DNA from: Vibrio maritimus
Lineage (GTDB): Bacteria > Pseudomonadota > Gammaproteobacteria > Enterobacterales > Vibrionaceae
Length of the DNA stretch: 64,000 nucleotides
Reading direction: 5' to 3'
Assembly (NCBI RefSeq): GCF_021441885.1
Contig: NZ_CP090439.1
Coordinates: forward strand, 1,054,001 to 1,118,000
The notes beneath the pieces were generated by a model. That model was given only the letters and a program-made list of their open reading frames with translations. It was not told where the DNA came from and ran no database searches. Below are positions 50,619-59,851 of this stretch, piece by piece (within the stretch, counting starts at the first letter, position 1; each line of letters starts with the position of its first letter). The translations under genes were made by a program, and so were the position numbers.

Positions 50619-52205
50619 ATGACTACAATTCATGCTATTTCATTATCAAAACAATTTTCTGACGGTCACGATCTGTTTCACGACCTCTCTTTTATCATCC
50701 CTGTTGGCGTGAATGCCTTGGTTGGGAAAAATGGCTGCGGCAAAAGCCACTTAGCGTCAATACTTGCGAAACACTCTCAACCCAGCAGTGGAAGCGTTGA
50801 GTGGGGGAGTAACACCAAGTCAATTGGTGTTTACCGTCAAGAAGAGTCACAAGATGAACTGGATTACTCTATCGCCGCTTACCTGGGTGTTGAGGACAAG
50901 CTTGAAGCTCTCAAGCAGATTTCACGAGGTTCAACCGACAATCAGTGGTTTGATCTTATTGCCGATTCAGATTGGCAGCTTGAGCAAACTTTGACGGAGC
51001 TATTCGAGTCACTGCGGTTGCCGACTGACCTAAGTACCAAACTGCTCCATTTAAGTGGAGGACAACGGGCAATCATCAGGCTTTATCGTTTGCTTAACCA
51101 AGAGCACGATGGATGGATCCTCGATGAGCCAACCAATCACTTGGATACCGAGCACATAAGTTGGTTAGTGGAAACGCTAAGGCAGCGACAGGTACCTATC
51201 CTAGTGATCAGCCATAATATATCCTTCCTCGAGCAAACCGACCGTATTTTCGAGCTTGATAGCTTGGGAATTACCTGTTTCGGTGGCGGTTATCAGGGAT
51301 ATATAACCCAAAAAGAGCAAAAGCTTGCGGCGATCAACAAGATGGCAAAAATGTTAGAGAAAGCCCGCAAAGTCAAAGTAGAGAAAGCGCGCCGTCGAGA
51401 CCTTACGATGCAAAGGCTAGCGAGTCGGGGCGAGAAGCTGCGGGCGTCTGGTAGCCAGCCGAAGATATTGATGGATGGCAAGAAACAAGGCGCACAACTC
51501 GCCAATTCGGCGGTAAAAGCGCAGAACGAGCGACAAATGGCTGACCTCGACCAAAAAATACAGGATGTAAAATCGCAACTTGAGCAACTCAAGCCACAAA
51601 AATGGTATACCAGTGAGGTTCAGTCGACAGGGAGAGTTAAGGTCCACTTTGAAGGCTTTTATCATGAGCGAATAGAGTCAGAGCCTATTACTGCTCAGAT
51701 ATTTTCTGGTGAGCATGTTTGGCTCAAAGGCGCTAACGGCTCTGGAAAGTCCACCTTGCTGAGGCTACTTTTGAAAACAGAGCATCACTCAAGCGTCGAT
51801 GACAATTTGGCTGTTAATGGAGTGTGTTTTTATCTCGACCAGTACTTCTCTTTTTTGGATTCTAATGTCTCCATGTTGGATGCAGTATGCACGCATTGTG
51901 CATCCTTAAATATCCCACAGGCACGAACGCTGCTTGCTGGTATAGGTTTTCGGCGTGATTCGGTGCACCAAAAGGTATTGGATCTTAGTGGCGGAGAAAA
52001 AATGAAGCTCGCAATGCTCATTGCCTCTCATCAAACCCAAGCCTCAATCTTGTTGTTGGATGAGCCAGATAACCACCTTGATTTGGAAGCTAAGCAGCAA
52101 CTTGTTAAAGCCATCAATGGCTATACAGGGGCTGTCATAGTTGTCAGTCATGATGTTGGGTTTATTAGGCATTTGACGATTCACAAAACAATAGAGCTAG
52201 GTTAG
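50619..52205 (+). CDS. ABC-F family ATPase
   Basis: The 528-residue soluble protein has two ABC domains and no membrane part. Walker A motifs are GKNGCGKS (37-44) and GANGSGKST (about 371-379), signatures LSGGQRAIIR and LSGGEKMKLA, and Walker B ILDEPTNHLD and LLDEPDNHLD. The linker (residues about 235-310) is basic and helical, as in ribosome-binding ABC-F proteins that act on translation, including antibiotic-protection members. The start at 50619 follows AAGGAGG; the longer frame from 50517 lies in a structured leader. Whether it protects from an antibiotic cannot be told. Confidence 0.87.
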   Translation: MTTIHAISLSKQFSDGHDLFHDLSFIIPVGVNALVGKNGCGKSHLASILAKHSQPSSGSVEWGSNTKSIGVYRQEESQDELDYSIAAYLGVEDKLEALKQISRGSTDNQWFDLIADSDWQLEQTLTELFESLRLPTDLSTKLLHLSGGQRAIIRLYRLLNQEHDGWILDEPTNHLDTEHISWLVETLRQRQVPILVISHNISFLEQTDRIFELDSLGITCFGGGYQGYITQKEQKLAAINKMAKMLEKARKVKVEKARRRDLTMQRLASRGEKLRASGSQPKILMDGKKQGAQLANSAVKAQNERQMADLDQKIQDVKSQLEQLKPQKWYTSEVQSTGRVKVHFEGFYHERIESEPITAQIFSGEHVWLKGANGSGKSTLLRLLLKTEHHSSVDDNLAVNGVCFYLDQYFSFLDSNVSMLDAVCTHCASLNIPQARTLLAGIGFRRDSVHQKVLDLSGGEKMKLAMLIASHQTQASILLLDEPDNHLDLEAKQQLVKAINGYTGAVIVVSHDVGFIRHLTIHKTIELG

Positions 52206-52258
52206 CGAGCGAGCACTATACTCATTTCATCTTGTGACGATCGCGGATAGGAGAAGTG

Positions 52259-52723
52259 ATGAAGTTAATAAGGTTATGGTTTGGACTCGCTATTGTAATC
52301 AGCAGTAGCGTATTAGCGTCAACCTCGGCTACTGACGATGGGCTAGTCCGAGTTAAAAGTACTCACGACGTGTCGATGACAGCGGATAAATTGGCAGGTC
52401 TGCTGGAAAGCAAAGGCATGACCATTTTTACCCGTGTTAAGCATTCAGATTCGGCGAAAAAAGTGGGAGTAGAGTTAAGACCTACTGAGCTCATCATCTT
52501 TGGTAATCCTAAGGTAGGATCGCCATTGATGGCTTGTAGCCAAAGTGTCGCTATCGACCTTCCGCAAAAGGCGCTGATCATGGAAGACGATCGAGGAGAG
52601 GTGTGGCTTGTTTATAACAGCCCAAGCTATCTTGCTGCGCGACATCACATAGAAGGGTGTGACAAAGTGCTTAGTAAAGTCGAGGGAGCACTCGCCAATT
52701 TTGCCAAAGGTGCAACGCAGTAA
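52259..52723 (+). CDS. DUF302 family exported protein
   Basis: The 154-residue protein has a signal peptide (LWFGLAIVISSSVLAST) and a DUF302 domain: RVKSTHDVSMTADKLAGLLE, GMTIFTRVKHSDSAKKVG, LIIFGNPKVGSPLM, and AIDLPQKALIMEDDRGEVWL. AGGAG at 52249-52253 supports ATG 52259. The family's role is not established; some members are linked to envelope stress. It follows the ABC-F gene by 53 bp. Confidence 0.83.
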   Translation: MKLIRLWFGLAIVISSSVLASTSATDDGLVRVKSTHDVSMTADKLAGLLESKGMTIFTRVKHSDSAKKVGVELRPTELIIFGNPKVGSPLMACSQSVAIDLPQKALIMEDDRGEVWLVYNSPSYLAARHHIEGCDKVLSKVEGALANFAKGATQ

Positions 52724-52760
52724 CGTACCTCTAGAAAATACACACTGAAAGCAACGCTGA

Positions 52761-52795
52761 AAAGGGAGCACTTTGCGGTGCTCCCTTTCTTTTAT
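52761..52795. terminator. Bidirectional terminator between DUF302 and MFS genes
   Basis: AAAGGGAGCAC (52761-52771) and GTGCTCCCTTT (52778-52788) form an 11-bp stem with T-rich tail. Confidence 0.85.
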
Positions 52796-53967
52796 TCGCC
52801 TGCCACCAAATGCTTCTTGGTACGGATGCTAGCGATAAACATGTAGATAGCAGTTGCCATCATGGTTGCTAGTAAGTATGCCATCAGACCTTGCGTGCCA
52901 TTCATAAACCAGTCAGCAATCATAGGGCCTGCCACAGAGCCAATACTGTAGCAAAACAGCATCACCTGTGTAGCGGAGACAATGAAGCTCTCGTCCAGTT
53001 TATCGCAGCCAAGATTAATGGCGATTGGGTAGAGCGCAAATGTTGCCATGCCTATCAAGAATAGACTGATTGCCAACACACTTAAGTCGTCGCTTAAGAT
53101 CACCAGTCCCACACCAAAAACACCGAGTAGACAGAAAAGGCCCATCAATGGCGTACGTCCTGCTACTTTAATCAATGCTGGAACGATGGTTTGCACTGCC
53201 ATACCACCAAGAATAACCAGTGCCATTAGTGCGCTTAGGTTCGTTTGTGACACCTCACGGTGCGTCAGCTCGACTGGCATCAAACCGTAGATTGAGCCCA
53301 GCGTTAGACCCGAAACGATGCAGCCAATGATCGCTGCATGGTTAAGCTTTGCAACCTGCTTAAGCGACAAGGTTGCGGAATGCGCACTTTGCGGCTGCTG
53401 AGTTGGGACAAACATCAGTACCATAATCGCTGCGCTCAGCATTGAGAGTATCACGACGAACGGTACACTGCCTTCGATACCAATAAAACCAATGCCAAGC
53501 TGCCCAAGCGCCGAACCGCCATACAGCGAGCCCATGTAAAGCCCCAGACGTTTTGCGCGGCTCGACTCATCACCGACTAATAGCCAGGACTCGACGATGA
53601 CAAAGACACCTGCAACCGCAATACCAGCAATAAAGCGAGCAACTAACCATACTCCTGCCACTGGGACTAGAGGTAGAGTGATGATGGTCGCGATAAACAG
53701 CGCCAAACAAGCAATAAATGCGACGCGGTGACCGACATGTTTTACCGCAGGTTCAATGATGACCGCACCAACTAGCAGACCCGCATAAAACACACTCGCC
53801 AACCAACTTGCGTTGCTCGCGTCTATGCCATACTGATTCAACATCAGAGGGATCAGACTCATGAGATAGCCCGATGCCACGGCATAAAGTGATAGCGCAA
53901 TAACAGGAACTTTGAAACCAGTTTTTACTGCGAAATCAGTTGTGTTTTCCACTAGCGGAGCCTCCAA
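52792..53967 (-). CDS. MFS transporter (YcaD-like)
   Basis: The 391-residue protein has twelve hydrophobic segments. It shows the early MFS motif region LLVGAVIIEPAVKHVGHRVAFI and GIAVAGVFVIVESWLL in the first half and LGGMAVQTIVPALIKVAGRTPL in the second. It resembles the YcaD group of unknown substrate. It is monocistronic and convergent with the DUF302 gene. Confidence 0.83.
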   Translation of the reverse strand: MEAPLVENTTDFAVKTGFKVPVIALSLYAVASGYLMSLIPLMLNQYGIDASNASWLASVFYAGLLVGAVIIEPAVKHVGHRVAFIACLALFIATIITLPLVPVAGVWLVARFIAGIAVAGVFVIVESWLLVGDESSRAKRLGLYMGSLYGGSALGQLGIGFIGIEGSVPFVVILSMLSAAIMVLMFVPTQQPQSAHSATLSLKQVAKLNHAAIIGCIVSGLTLGSIYGLMPVELTHREVSQTNLSALMALVILGGMAVQTIVPALIKVAGRTPLMGLFCLLGVFGVGLVILSDDLSVLAISLFLIGMATFALYPIAINLGCDKLDESFIVSATQVMLFCYSIGSVAGPMIADWFMNGTQGLMAYLLATMMATAIYMFIASIRTKKHLVAGE

Positions 53968-54122
53968 ATTTAGTCGTGGGAAATCAAGAAAAAGAAAGAT
54001 TTGATGAAGTTTTCGGCGCGACTATGAGGCTTTAAGAGGGGGGAGTAAAACGAAAAAAAATGATCTTCACGATAAAAGAAATTTATCGATATTCTATGGA
54101 CGAGCTGCAGAGAGTAAGAGGA

Positions 54123-55286
54123 TTAACTGACTGAAATTGAGCTATATTGTTTCTGTTGATTAAGTTCATCTGACTGTACAACTTTGTTTCTACCTGAGGC
54201 TTTCGCTTGGTAGAGCGCTGAGTCCGATTCGAGAATATAATCACGAAGCTCGATTGACTCTGTGGCAGGTTGGAAGCAAGCACCTGCACTGATGGTGACC
54301 GATGTATTGTGTTCGGAAAGAGCGAGTCTTTCGGTTTGTTGGCGGACCAGCTCTAATACTTCGATAAACTGTTTTTTAGAGTCGAAAATTCCAATCAGAA
54401 CGAACTCCTCCCCACCAAAGCGGCCTGCAAAGACAGTGTTAGAGGCATGCATCTTGATGAGATTGGCTACTTTGACAAGAACCTCATCACCAAATAAGTG
54501 ACCATAGGTGTCATTGAACTGCTTGAAATGGTCAACATCAAATAGAGCAACACCGATGGACTGCTGACGAATAAGTGCCGTGTACTTAAGACCGACAAAG
54601 CGCTTTTCGTATTCGCGCCTTCGATAAAGACCAGTTAGATTGTCGAACTTTGCGTGTCGGGTTAGCTGCTTTTCTGCCTGTGTAAGCTTAGCGATAAGTT
54701 GGGTGTGCTCGAAGTGTTCATATAGCCTCGAGGTCGCGATGTCTGACTGATGAGTGTTGAAAAACACAAAGTGAAACATGCCAAATATAAAAACCATCCC
54801 AATAAGATACCAGCCCTCACTAAACGCATAGACCGTCGGTAAGCTAAACACAGCAATAAAATAGCCGATGTAACTCGTCTTGCTGTAAGAGAGGTAAGAG
54901 TACCCATGAAACGCAACAGACGCAGCAACAAGCAGTGACGCTATGGTGACTTGAAAGTTATTTTGAGAGAAAGCAAGCCATATCCCAATACTCCAAACAA
55001 AGCCGTTCAATATTGGTGAGGCTGCAAAAATAAGATCAAAACGACGGCTAGTAGCGGTCAGAGAATCAAGCTTTTTAATGGCAGATTGAATAGAGAGATG
55101 ACGAAGCCAAATGACACAACACATACAAGCATACCAAGCGAAAAGTTCACTGTTTAGGTCTGTAGTTAAGAACAGAAGTACAGCGAAAAGCGCGCCCATG
55201 ATGGCATGGTTTTTTACCGCATGACGAAACAGTGCCGCAGTTCGAAGATAGCGTTCTTTGTATACACGTAGTTGGATTGAGTCCAT
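54123..55286 (-). CDS. Diguanylate cyclase with membrane sensor region
   Basis: The 387-residue protein has about six hydrophobic segments in the N-terminal half (about 30-190), a short coiled coil and a GGDEF domain from about residue 215. The active site reads GGEEF near residue 289, so catalysis of cyclic di-GMP is expected. The RxxD product-inhibition site expected just upstream is absent (the residues are SNTVFAGRF). It starts 267 bp from the ferredoxin-like gene and has no operon partner. Confidence 0.9.
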   Translation of the reverse strand: MDSIQLRVYKERYLRTAALFRHAVKNHAIMGALFAVLLFLTTDLNSELFAWYACMCCVIWLRHLSIQSAIKKLDSLTATSRRFDLIFAASPILNGFVWSIGIWLAFSQNNFQVTIASLLVAASVAFHGYSYLSYSKTSYIGYFIAVFSLPTVYAFSEGWYLIGMVFIFGMFHFVFFNTHQSDIATSRLYEHFEHTQLIAKLTQAEKQLTRHAKFDNLTGLYRRREYEKRFVGLKYTALIRQQSIGVALFDVDHFKQFNDTYGHLFGDEVLVKVANLIKMHASNTVFAGRFGGEEFVLIGIFDSKKQFIEVLELVRQQTERLALSEHNTSVTISAGACFQPATESIELRDYILESDSALYQAKASGRNKVVQSDELNQQKQYSSISVS

Positions 55287-55553
55287 GGGCCATTAGCTTC
55301 CTGTGCTTCATCACTTTTGATAGCACTGTGCTAATAAAGTTATCACTTATATTGGAACGCGCATATTATATTTGCTGCAAGATGTGAAGGCTTTCGGTAT
55401 ATCATGTGCTTACGCGCACAGTTTTATAGAAAGGTGAGGAAAAATCCTACTTTGGCTAGGTAGTTTGAAGCAAAACCAAAAAATAAAAAAAGCATCGTCT
55501 TTTTTGATGTTTCTTCGTCTTATAAAGAGACACTTTTTAATTAGACGAGACAC

Positions 55554-55877
55554 ATGTTCAAATTCAAGCCTTCCCAAATCACTATCGATGGTCAATCCAC
55601 CGTTATACAAGCCGATGAAAAAAATCTAGTGGAGCTGGCAAGCCGAGTGGGCGTTCGTATTCCTGCACCGTGTTTAAAGAACAAGCGCAAGCACGGCTGC
55701 TGCAAGGCATGTTTGGTTGAAGTTGATGGAGCTCAGACTTACGCATGCAGCGCTAAGCCGAAACCTAATACTGAGGTCGTTGTTGATAGAGAGGATCTTA
55801 AACAGATCCGCAAGGAGTCCATTCGTGATTTTAAACAAAATGTAAAATCGGGAAAGACTCAGGTTTGCCAGTGTTAG
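55554..55877 (+). CDS. 2Fe-2S ferredoxin-domain protein
   Basis: The 107-residue protein has a ubiquitin-like ferredoxin fold: ITIDGQSTVIQADEKNLVEL, then IPAPCLKNKRKHGCCKACLV and TYACSAK. The cysteines are arranged C-x8-C-C-x2-C-x11-C, closer to the N-terminal 2Fe-2S domain of NuoG-type dehydrogenases than to plant-type ferredoxin (C-x4-C-x2-C). Two further cysteines end the protein (VCQC). It is probably a small electron carrier. No redox partner is adjacent. Confidence 0.82.
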   Translation: MFKFKPSQITIDGQSTVIQADEKNLVELASRVGVRIPAPCLKNKRKHGCCKACLVEVDGAQTYACSAKPKPNTEVVVDREDLKQIRKESIRDFKQNVKSGKTQVCQC

Positions 55878-55883
55878 CAAAGT

Positions 55884-55903
55884 TCGCCGCGACTTAGCGG
55901 CGA
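55884..55903. repeat. Hairpin between the 2Fe-2S and GntR genes
   Basis: TCGCCGC (55884-55890) and GCGGCGA (55897-55903) with a 6-base loop. No clear T run is present on either strand, so terminator function is uncertain. Confidence 0.5.
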
Positions 55904-55939
55904 GACTCTCGATCACCAAGCTAGGATAAAAAGAGGGCG

Positions 55940-56674
55940 TTAAATCTTGAAGAAGTTAGTCGCGAACTTATAATTCTCCCAACGGTGCTTCACATTGGAG
56001 TACTCAAAAATCTCACCATCATCAAGGTACACTACCTGTTCTACATTGACCAGTGGCTCTCCTTCAGCGATCCCAAACTGCTCGGCGTAAAAGGCACTCG
56101 CTTTAACGACAGAAATTTCCATTGTCGAACTGTGTATTTTTAGACCAAGTTTATCGGTAATAAAGCTGTAGATGGAGTCCTCGGCATGCTCTCTTTTTAA
56201 ACCTAAGATGATACTGATTGGCATATAGGTTTCTTCCAGTGAGGACGCGATACCGTCAATGATGCGCAGTCTGGTGGTGTTATAGAGCATATCTTCCACA
56301 TCGCAGTTAAGACGCTTGGCAACATGTTCGTCGGCGGGTACGACCTGAAACTCGAGCACTTTAGTTTCTACGGATTGACCGTTAGCAATAACATTAGCTT
56401 TGGTCCCATGCAGATGAGCATAGCCAGCATTACCTAATGGTCTTTTTACAAAAGAGCCAGAGCCACGTTTGCGCACGACCAAGCCTTCCGTTACCAAGAT
56501 ATCCAGTGCTTTTTTGATGGTCAGTTCACTACAACCGAACTCTTCGGCAAACTCGCTGCCGCCAGGGAGCTTTTCAGTGGTGCTGTATTCCCCAGACAGA
56601 ATGCGCTGCTTGATCGCTTGATAGATATCAGAGTATTTCGCTTTGGTGGTCGCCATGCTTCGGAGTTTGCTCAT
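55940..56674 (-). CDS. GntR-family regulator with UTRA domain
   Basis: The GntR winged helix (YSDIYQAIKQRILSGEYSTT, FAEEFGCSELTIKKALDIL) is followed by a UTRA domain of about 165 residues. The frame is open up to 56845, but the upstream part reads as non-coding; I start at ATG 56674 (MSKLRSMATTK), with 56656 as an alternative. Neither has a clear ribosome site. It diverges from the siderophore operon across a 260-bp region that carries Fur-like sequences. Whether it controls iron uptake is unknown. Confidence 0.82.
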   Translation of the reverse strand: MSKLRSMATTKAKYSDIYQAIKQRILSGEYSTTEKLPGGSEFAEEFGCSELTIKKALDILVTEGLVVRKRGSGSFVKRPLGNAGYAHLHGTKANVIANGQSVETKVLEFQVVPADEHVAKRLNCDVEDMLYNTTRLRIIDGIASSLEETYMPISIILGLKREHAEDSIYSFITDKLGLKIHSSTMEISVVKASAFYAEQFGIAEGEPLVNVEQVVYLDDGEIFEYSNVKHRWENYKFATNFFKI

Positions 56675-56853
56675 AAGTAAATGATTTTGGTCATAGTATG
56701 ACAAAACCGAGATGAGTAAAAACAATAGCGTGCTTTTGTTGATAATTGTTTGCAATTTGTACTGTGATTCGCTGCTTAAGTACAAGCCAAAACAAGGAAG
56801 CAGTGTGAAAGAGCTCTTTCTTGCGCTATGACAATAAAATTGCAACTGACTAT

Positions 56854-56905
56854 GAAAACGATATTGATTCCCATTTAACTGTGGGTGATAATGAGCTTGT
56901 CTAAT
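56854..56905. promoter_or_regulatory. Fur-like sites upstream of the siderophore operon
   Basis: GAAAACGATATTGATTCCC (56854-56872) matches the 19-bp Fur box at 13 positions, and GATAATGA (56887-56894) matches a perfect half-box. Another half-match, TGATAAT, lies near 56740. They sit 40-80 bp before the binding-protein gene. Confidence 0.5.
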
Positions 56906-56934
56906 ATAACCATAAAATATATAAGGAAATCGGA

Positions 56935-57855
56935 ATGAGTCAGTCCTTTGGTCTCGTCAAGCGTTTGGCGTTAACAGCAGTCGCAAGCTTAGCTATGGTC
57001 GCTCAAGCAGGCGCTGTGACTATTCAGCACTTTAAAGGAACGAGTGAATTCGACAGCACGCCAAAGCGTGTCGTTGTACTAGGCAATGGTAGCTTAGATG
57101 TGCTGGACCGTATTGGCGTGAAACCCGTAGGTGCTCCTCATTCACTTCTCCCAGAGTATTTGGCTGGTTATAAACAAACGACGGGTAATACAGGCTCTGT
57201 TGGTGAACCTGACTTCGAAGCCATCTTTACGTTGAAGCCAGATGTCATTATCGCTGAAAACCGCATGCTTCGTGTTTACGATGACCTAAACCAGATCGCA
57301 CCAACGGTGATGTTCTATGTCGACAACGGTCAATATTGGCAAGATGCACAAAAGAACTGGCGTATGTTAGGCAAGTTGTTCGATAAGCAAGATGAAGTGG
57401 AAGCGCTAATCGCTGAAACTCAGCAGCAACTTGACGAGGCTTCATCAAAAGTTGCGAAAGAGAAGTTGAACGCCTTGATGTTGATGAATAACGGTAGCAA
57501 TGTTGCCATGTTCAATAAGGGCAGCCGTTTTTCTATCGTTTTTGATGACTTTGGTTTTGCTGAATCGAGCAGTCAGAATGTGGCTCCAATCGAAGGCGCT
57601 CACGGAAACCTCATTTCATTTGAGTATGTTGCAGATGCTCAGCCGGAAGTCATTTTTATTCTGGATCGCGAACAAGCCATCGGTCGAAGTGTTGGTAAGG
57701 CACAAGAGTTGTTCAACAATCCATTAGTTAACTCTACGCCTGCTGCGAAAAACAACAAGGTTGTCTACATCGACCCTAACGCTTGGTATATCTCAGGCGG
57801 CGGTGTGACTGCTACGCAAACCATGATCAGCGATATCGATAAAGCACTGAACTAA
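56935..57855 (+). CDS. Siderophore ABC transporter periplasmic binding protein (VctP/FatB/CeuE-like)
   Basis: The 306-residue protein has a signal peptide (cleavage near residue 26, AQAGA) and the type III binding-protein fold: TPKRVVVLGNGSLDVLDRIG, LPEYLAGYK, EPDFEAIFTLKPDVIIAENR, and GGGVTATQTMISDI at the end. Sequence style matches catecholate siderophore binders of the VctP/FatB/CeuE group. A ribosome site AAGGA precedes the ATG. A stem-loop terminator follows it, then the permease genes. No outer-membrane receptor is in the window. Confidence 0.85.
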   Translation: MSQSFGLVKRLALTAVASLAMVAQAGAVTIQHFKGTSEFDSTPKRVVVLGNGSLDVLDRIGVKPVGAPHSLLPEYLAGYKQTTGNTGSVGEPDFEAIFTLKPDVIIAENRMLRVYDDLNQIAPTVMFYVDNGQYWQDAQKNWRMLGKLFDKQDEVEALIAETQQQLDEASSKVAKEKLNALMLMNNGSNVAMFNKGSRFSIVFDDFGFAESSSQNVAPIEGAHGNLISFEYVADAQPEVIFILDREQAIGRSVGKAQELFNNPLVNSTPAAKNNKVVYIDPNAWYISGGGVTATQTMISDIDKALN

Positions 57856-57870
57856 TCAGATAAATTGCCG

Positions 57871-57905
57871 AAAGTCTCTGCTGGTAATCCGGCGGAGACT
57901 TTTCT
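57871..57905 (+). terminator. Attenuating terminator between binding protein and permease
   Basis: AAAGTCTC (57871-57878) pairs with GAGACTTT (57895-57902), with inner GCTGG/CCGGC pairing to about 14 bp, followed by TC-rich bases. It probably lowers permease expression relative to the binding protein. Confidence 0.7.
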
Positions 57906-57937
57906 CGTTTAGGATTCCTATTAAGCCCATCGTTGTA

Positions 57938-58897
57938 ATGACCATTCAAAAATACATTCTGGCAAGTGCGCTGCTCATTGGATTGGCAGTCTGCTCTCTT
58001 GTTCTTGGCGCGGCTTCCGTTTCACTCATGGATCTATTTCGTGGTGATGAGCATGCCTATTCCATCTATGTCGTCAGCCGTGTCCCTAGACTGCTTGCCA
58101 TTATCCTCGCAGGTGCCGGTTTAAGTGTTGCCGGTCTGATTATGCAGCAGATCGTGCAAAACCGATTTGCGTCTCCATCGACCACGGGCACTATCGACTG
58201 CGCACTACTAGGCTATGTGGTTGGGCTTATTTTCCTTGGCGGTGCAAGCCAGTGGTTGCATCTAGGAGCCATCTTCTTCTTTGCCGTAGCGGGTACACTG
58301 ATTTTTGTACGCTTTTTACAAAGACTGCAATTCAAGAACGCCGTGTTAGTACCGCTCATCGGCATTATGTATGGCAACGTAGTTTCCGCGTTGACCACAT
58401 TTATTGCTTACAAGTATGACTTAGTTCAGACCATGTCCTCGTGGACGGTAGCGAATTTCGCCAGCGTGTTGCAGGGCAATTACGAGATCCTTTATCTCGC
58501 GGTTCCCGCTTGTCTTTTGGCGTATTTCTATGCGCGCCAATTCAGTGCTGCAAGTGTAGGAGAGAGCTTCGCAAAGAATATCGGTCTGGATTACCAAAAG
58601 ATCGTGTTCATTGGCGTTATCTTGGTGGCAGTAAGCTCATCTACTGTGGTGATGATCGTCGGCGTTATCCCATTCCTTGGTCTTATCGTCCCTAATATTG
58701 TGTCGCTATTTATGGGCGACAACATGAAGCGGATATTGCCTTGGACAGCCTACTGGGGCGTTATCTTGGTGCTTGCTTGCGACATCTTAGGTCGTCTCAT
58801 TATTTTCCCTTACGAAATGCCTATCTCGATGATCATCAGTATTTTCGGTGGTGCGGTGTTTATTTATCTGGTGTTAAGGGAGAAGCGCAATGCGTGA
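57938..58897 (+). CDS. Siderophore ABC transporter permease 1 (FecCD family)
   Basis: The 319-residue integral membrane protein has about nine helices and the FecCD signature region SRVPRLLAIILAGAGLSVAG, LIMQQIVQNRFASPSTTGT and GVIPFLGLIVPNIVSLFMGD, the last being the ATPase-coupling loop. The F-A-S-P-S-T-T-G-T form is typical of the FatD/CeuB/VctD subgroup. It overlaps the next gene by 8 bp. Confidence 0.88.
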   Translation: MTIQKYILASALLIGLAVCSLVLGAASVSLMDLFRGDEHAYSIYVVSRVPRLLAIILAGAGLSVAGLIMQQIVQNRFASPSTTGTIDCALLGYVVGLIFLGGASQWLHLGAIFFFAVAGTLIFVRFLQRLQFKNAVLVPLIGIMYGNVVSALTTFIAYKYDLVQTMSSWTVANFASVLQGNYEILYLAVPACLLAYFYARQFSAASVGESFAKNIGLDYQKIVFIGVILVAVSSSTVVMIVGVIPFLGLIVPNIVSLFMGDNMKRILPWTAYWGVILVLACDILGRLIIFPYEMPISMIISIFGGAVFIYLVLREKRNA

Positions 58898-59840
58898 TTC
58901 GTTAAAAGTCTCTTTGCTCGTCGCTGGGTGTGTGGCCATTATTGCATGGTTTATTGGTCAAGGACTGACGGCGGATAATTATCAGTTTTTCCTATCGCGC
59001 CGTATTCCCAAAGTGTTGGCGATTGTCCTAGCCGCAGTAGCAATCTCGGCTTCTTCTTTGGTATTTCAAACCATCACTAACAACCGTATTTTGACGCCTT
59101 CTATATTGGGCTTTGATAGCTTGTACCTGATGGTGCAAGTTCTCATGGTGGTTATTCTTGGCAGCACCAGTTTTTGGGTCATACACGCAATGAGTAACTT
59201 TTTGCTTTCGACTTGTGTGATGATTGGCTTCTCACTGCTGCTGTTTCATTTCTACTTTAAACGCAAAGACAGCAATGTGTTTACTTTGCTGCTGATTGGT
59301 ATTGTTTGCGGAAGCCTCTTTAGCAGCGTAACAGGGTTCTTGACCATGCTGGTGGATCCGAATGAGTTTGCCAGTATTCAAAACTCCATGTTCGCGAGCT
59401 TCAACAATGTGAATGCCAAGCTGGTGTATTGGAGCCTTATCCCGCTATCGCTCTGCTTAGCTATTTTGTTCTATTACGCCCCTAAGCTTGACGTGCTCTG
59501 GTTAGGCACGGATAACGCGACCAGTTTGGGTGTGAATACTCAGCAGCTTACCCAACGGGTGATGATTCTGATCACCATTATGATCGCCATCTCGACTGCG
59601 TTGGTTGGCCCCGTTTTGTTCTTTGGACTCATTACAGTGAGCTTAACCCGTGAGATGTTTAGTCATTATCAGCATCGATTCCTAATCATAGCGAGCAGTT
59701 TATTAGCGGTATTTTTACTGGTAACGGGTCAGTGGTTTGTCGAAAAAGTACTGGCATTTGAAACGACGATCAGCGTCATTATCAATCTCGTTGGTGGGTC
59801 CTACTTCCTGTTCTTATTACTAAGAAACAGAATTAATTAA
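58890..59840 (+). CDS. Siderophore ABC transporter permease 2 (FecCD family)
   Basis: The 316-residue membrane protein has the same fold as permease 1 (SRRIPKVLAIVLAAVAISAS, TNNRILTPSILGFDSLYLMV, GPVLFFGLITVSLTREMFSH). The two permeases form a heterodimeric channel. Its start overlaps the end of the first permease gene, and the ATPase follows 11 bp later. Confidence 0.88.
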   Translation: MRDSLKVSLLVAGCVAIIAWFIGQGLTADNYQFFLSRRIPKVLAIVLAAVAISASSLVFQTITNNRILTPSILGFDSLYLMVQVLMVVILGSTSFWVIHAMSNFLLSTCVMIGFSLLLFHFYFKRKDSNVFTLLLIGIVCGSLFSSVTGFLTMLVDPNEFASIQNSMFASFNNVNAKLVYWSLIPLSLCLAILFYYAPKLDVLWLGTDNATSLGVNTQQLTQRVMILITIMIAISTALVGPVLFFGLITVSLTREMFSHYQHRFLIIASSLLAVFLLVTGQWFVEKVLAFETTISVIINLVGGSYFLFLLLRNRIN

Positions 59841-59851
59841 GAGGTATAACA

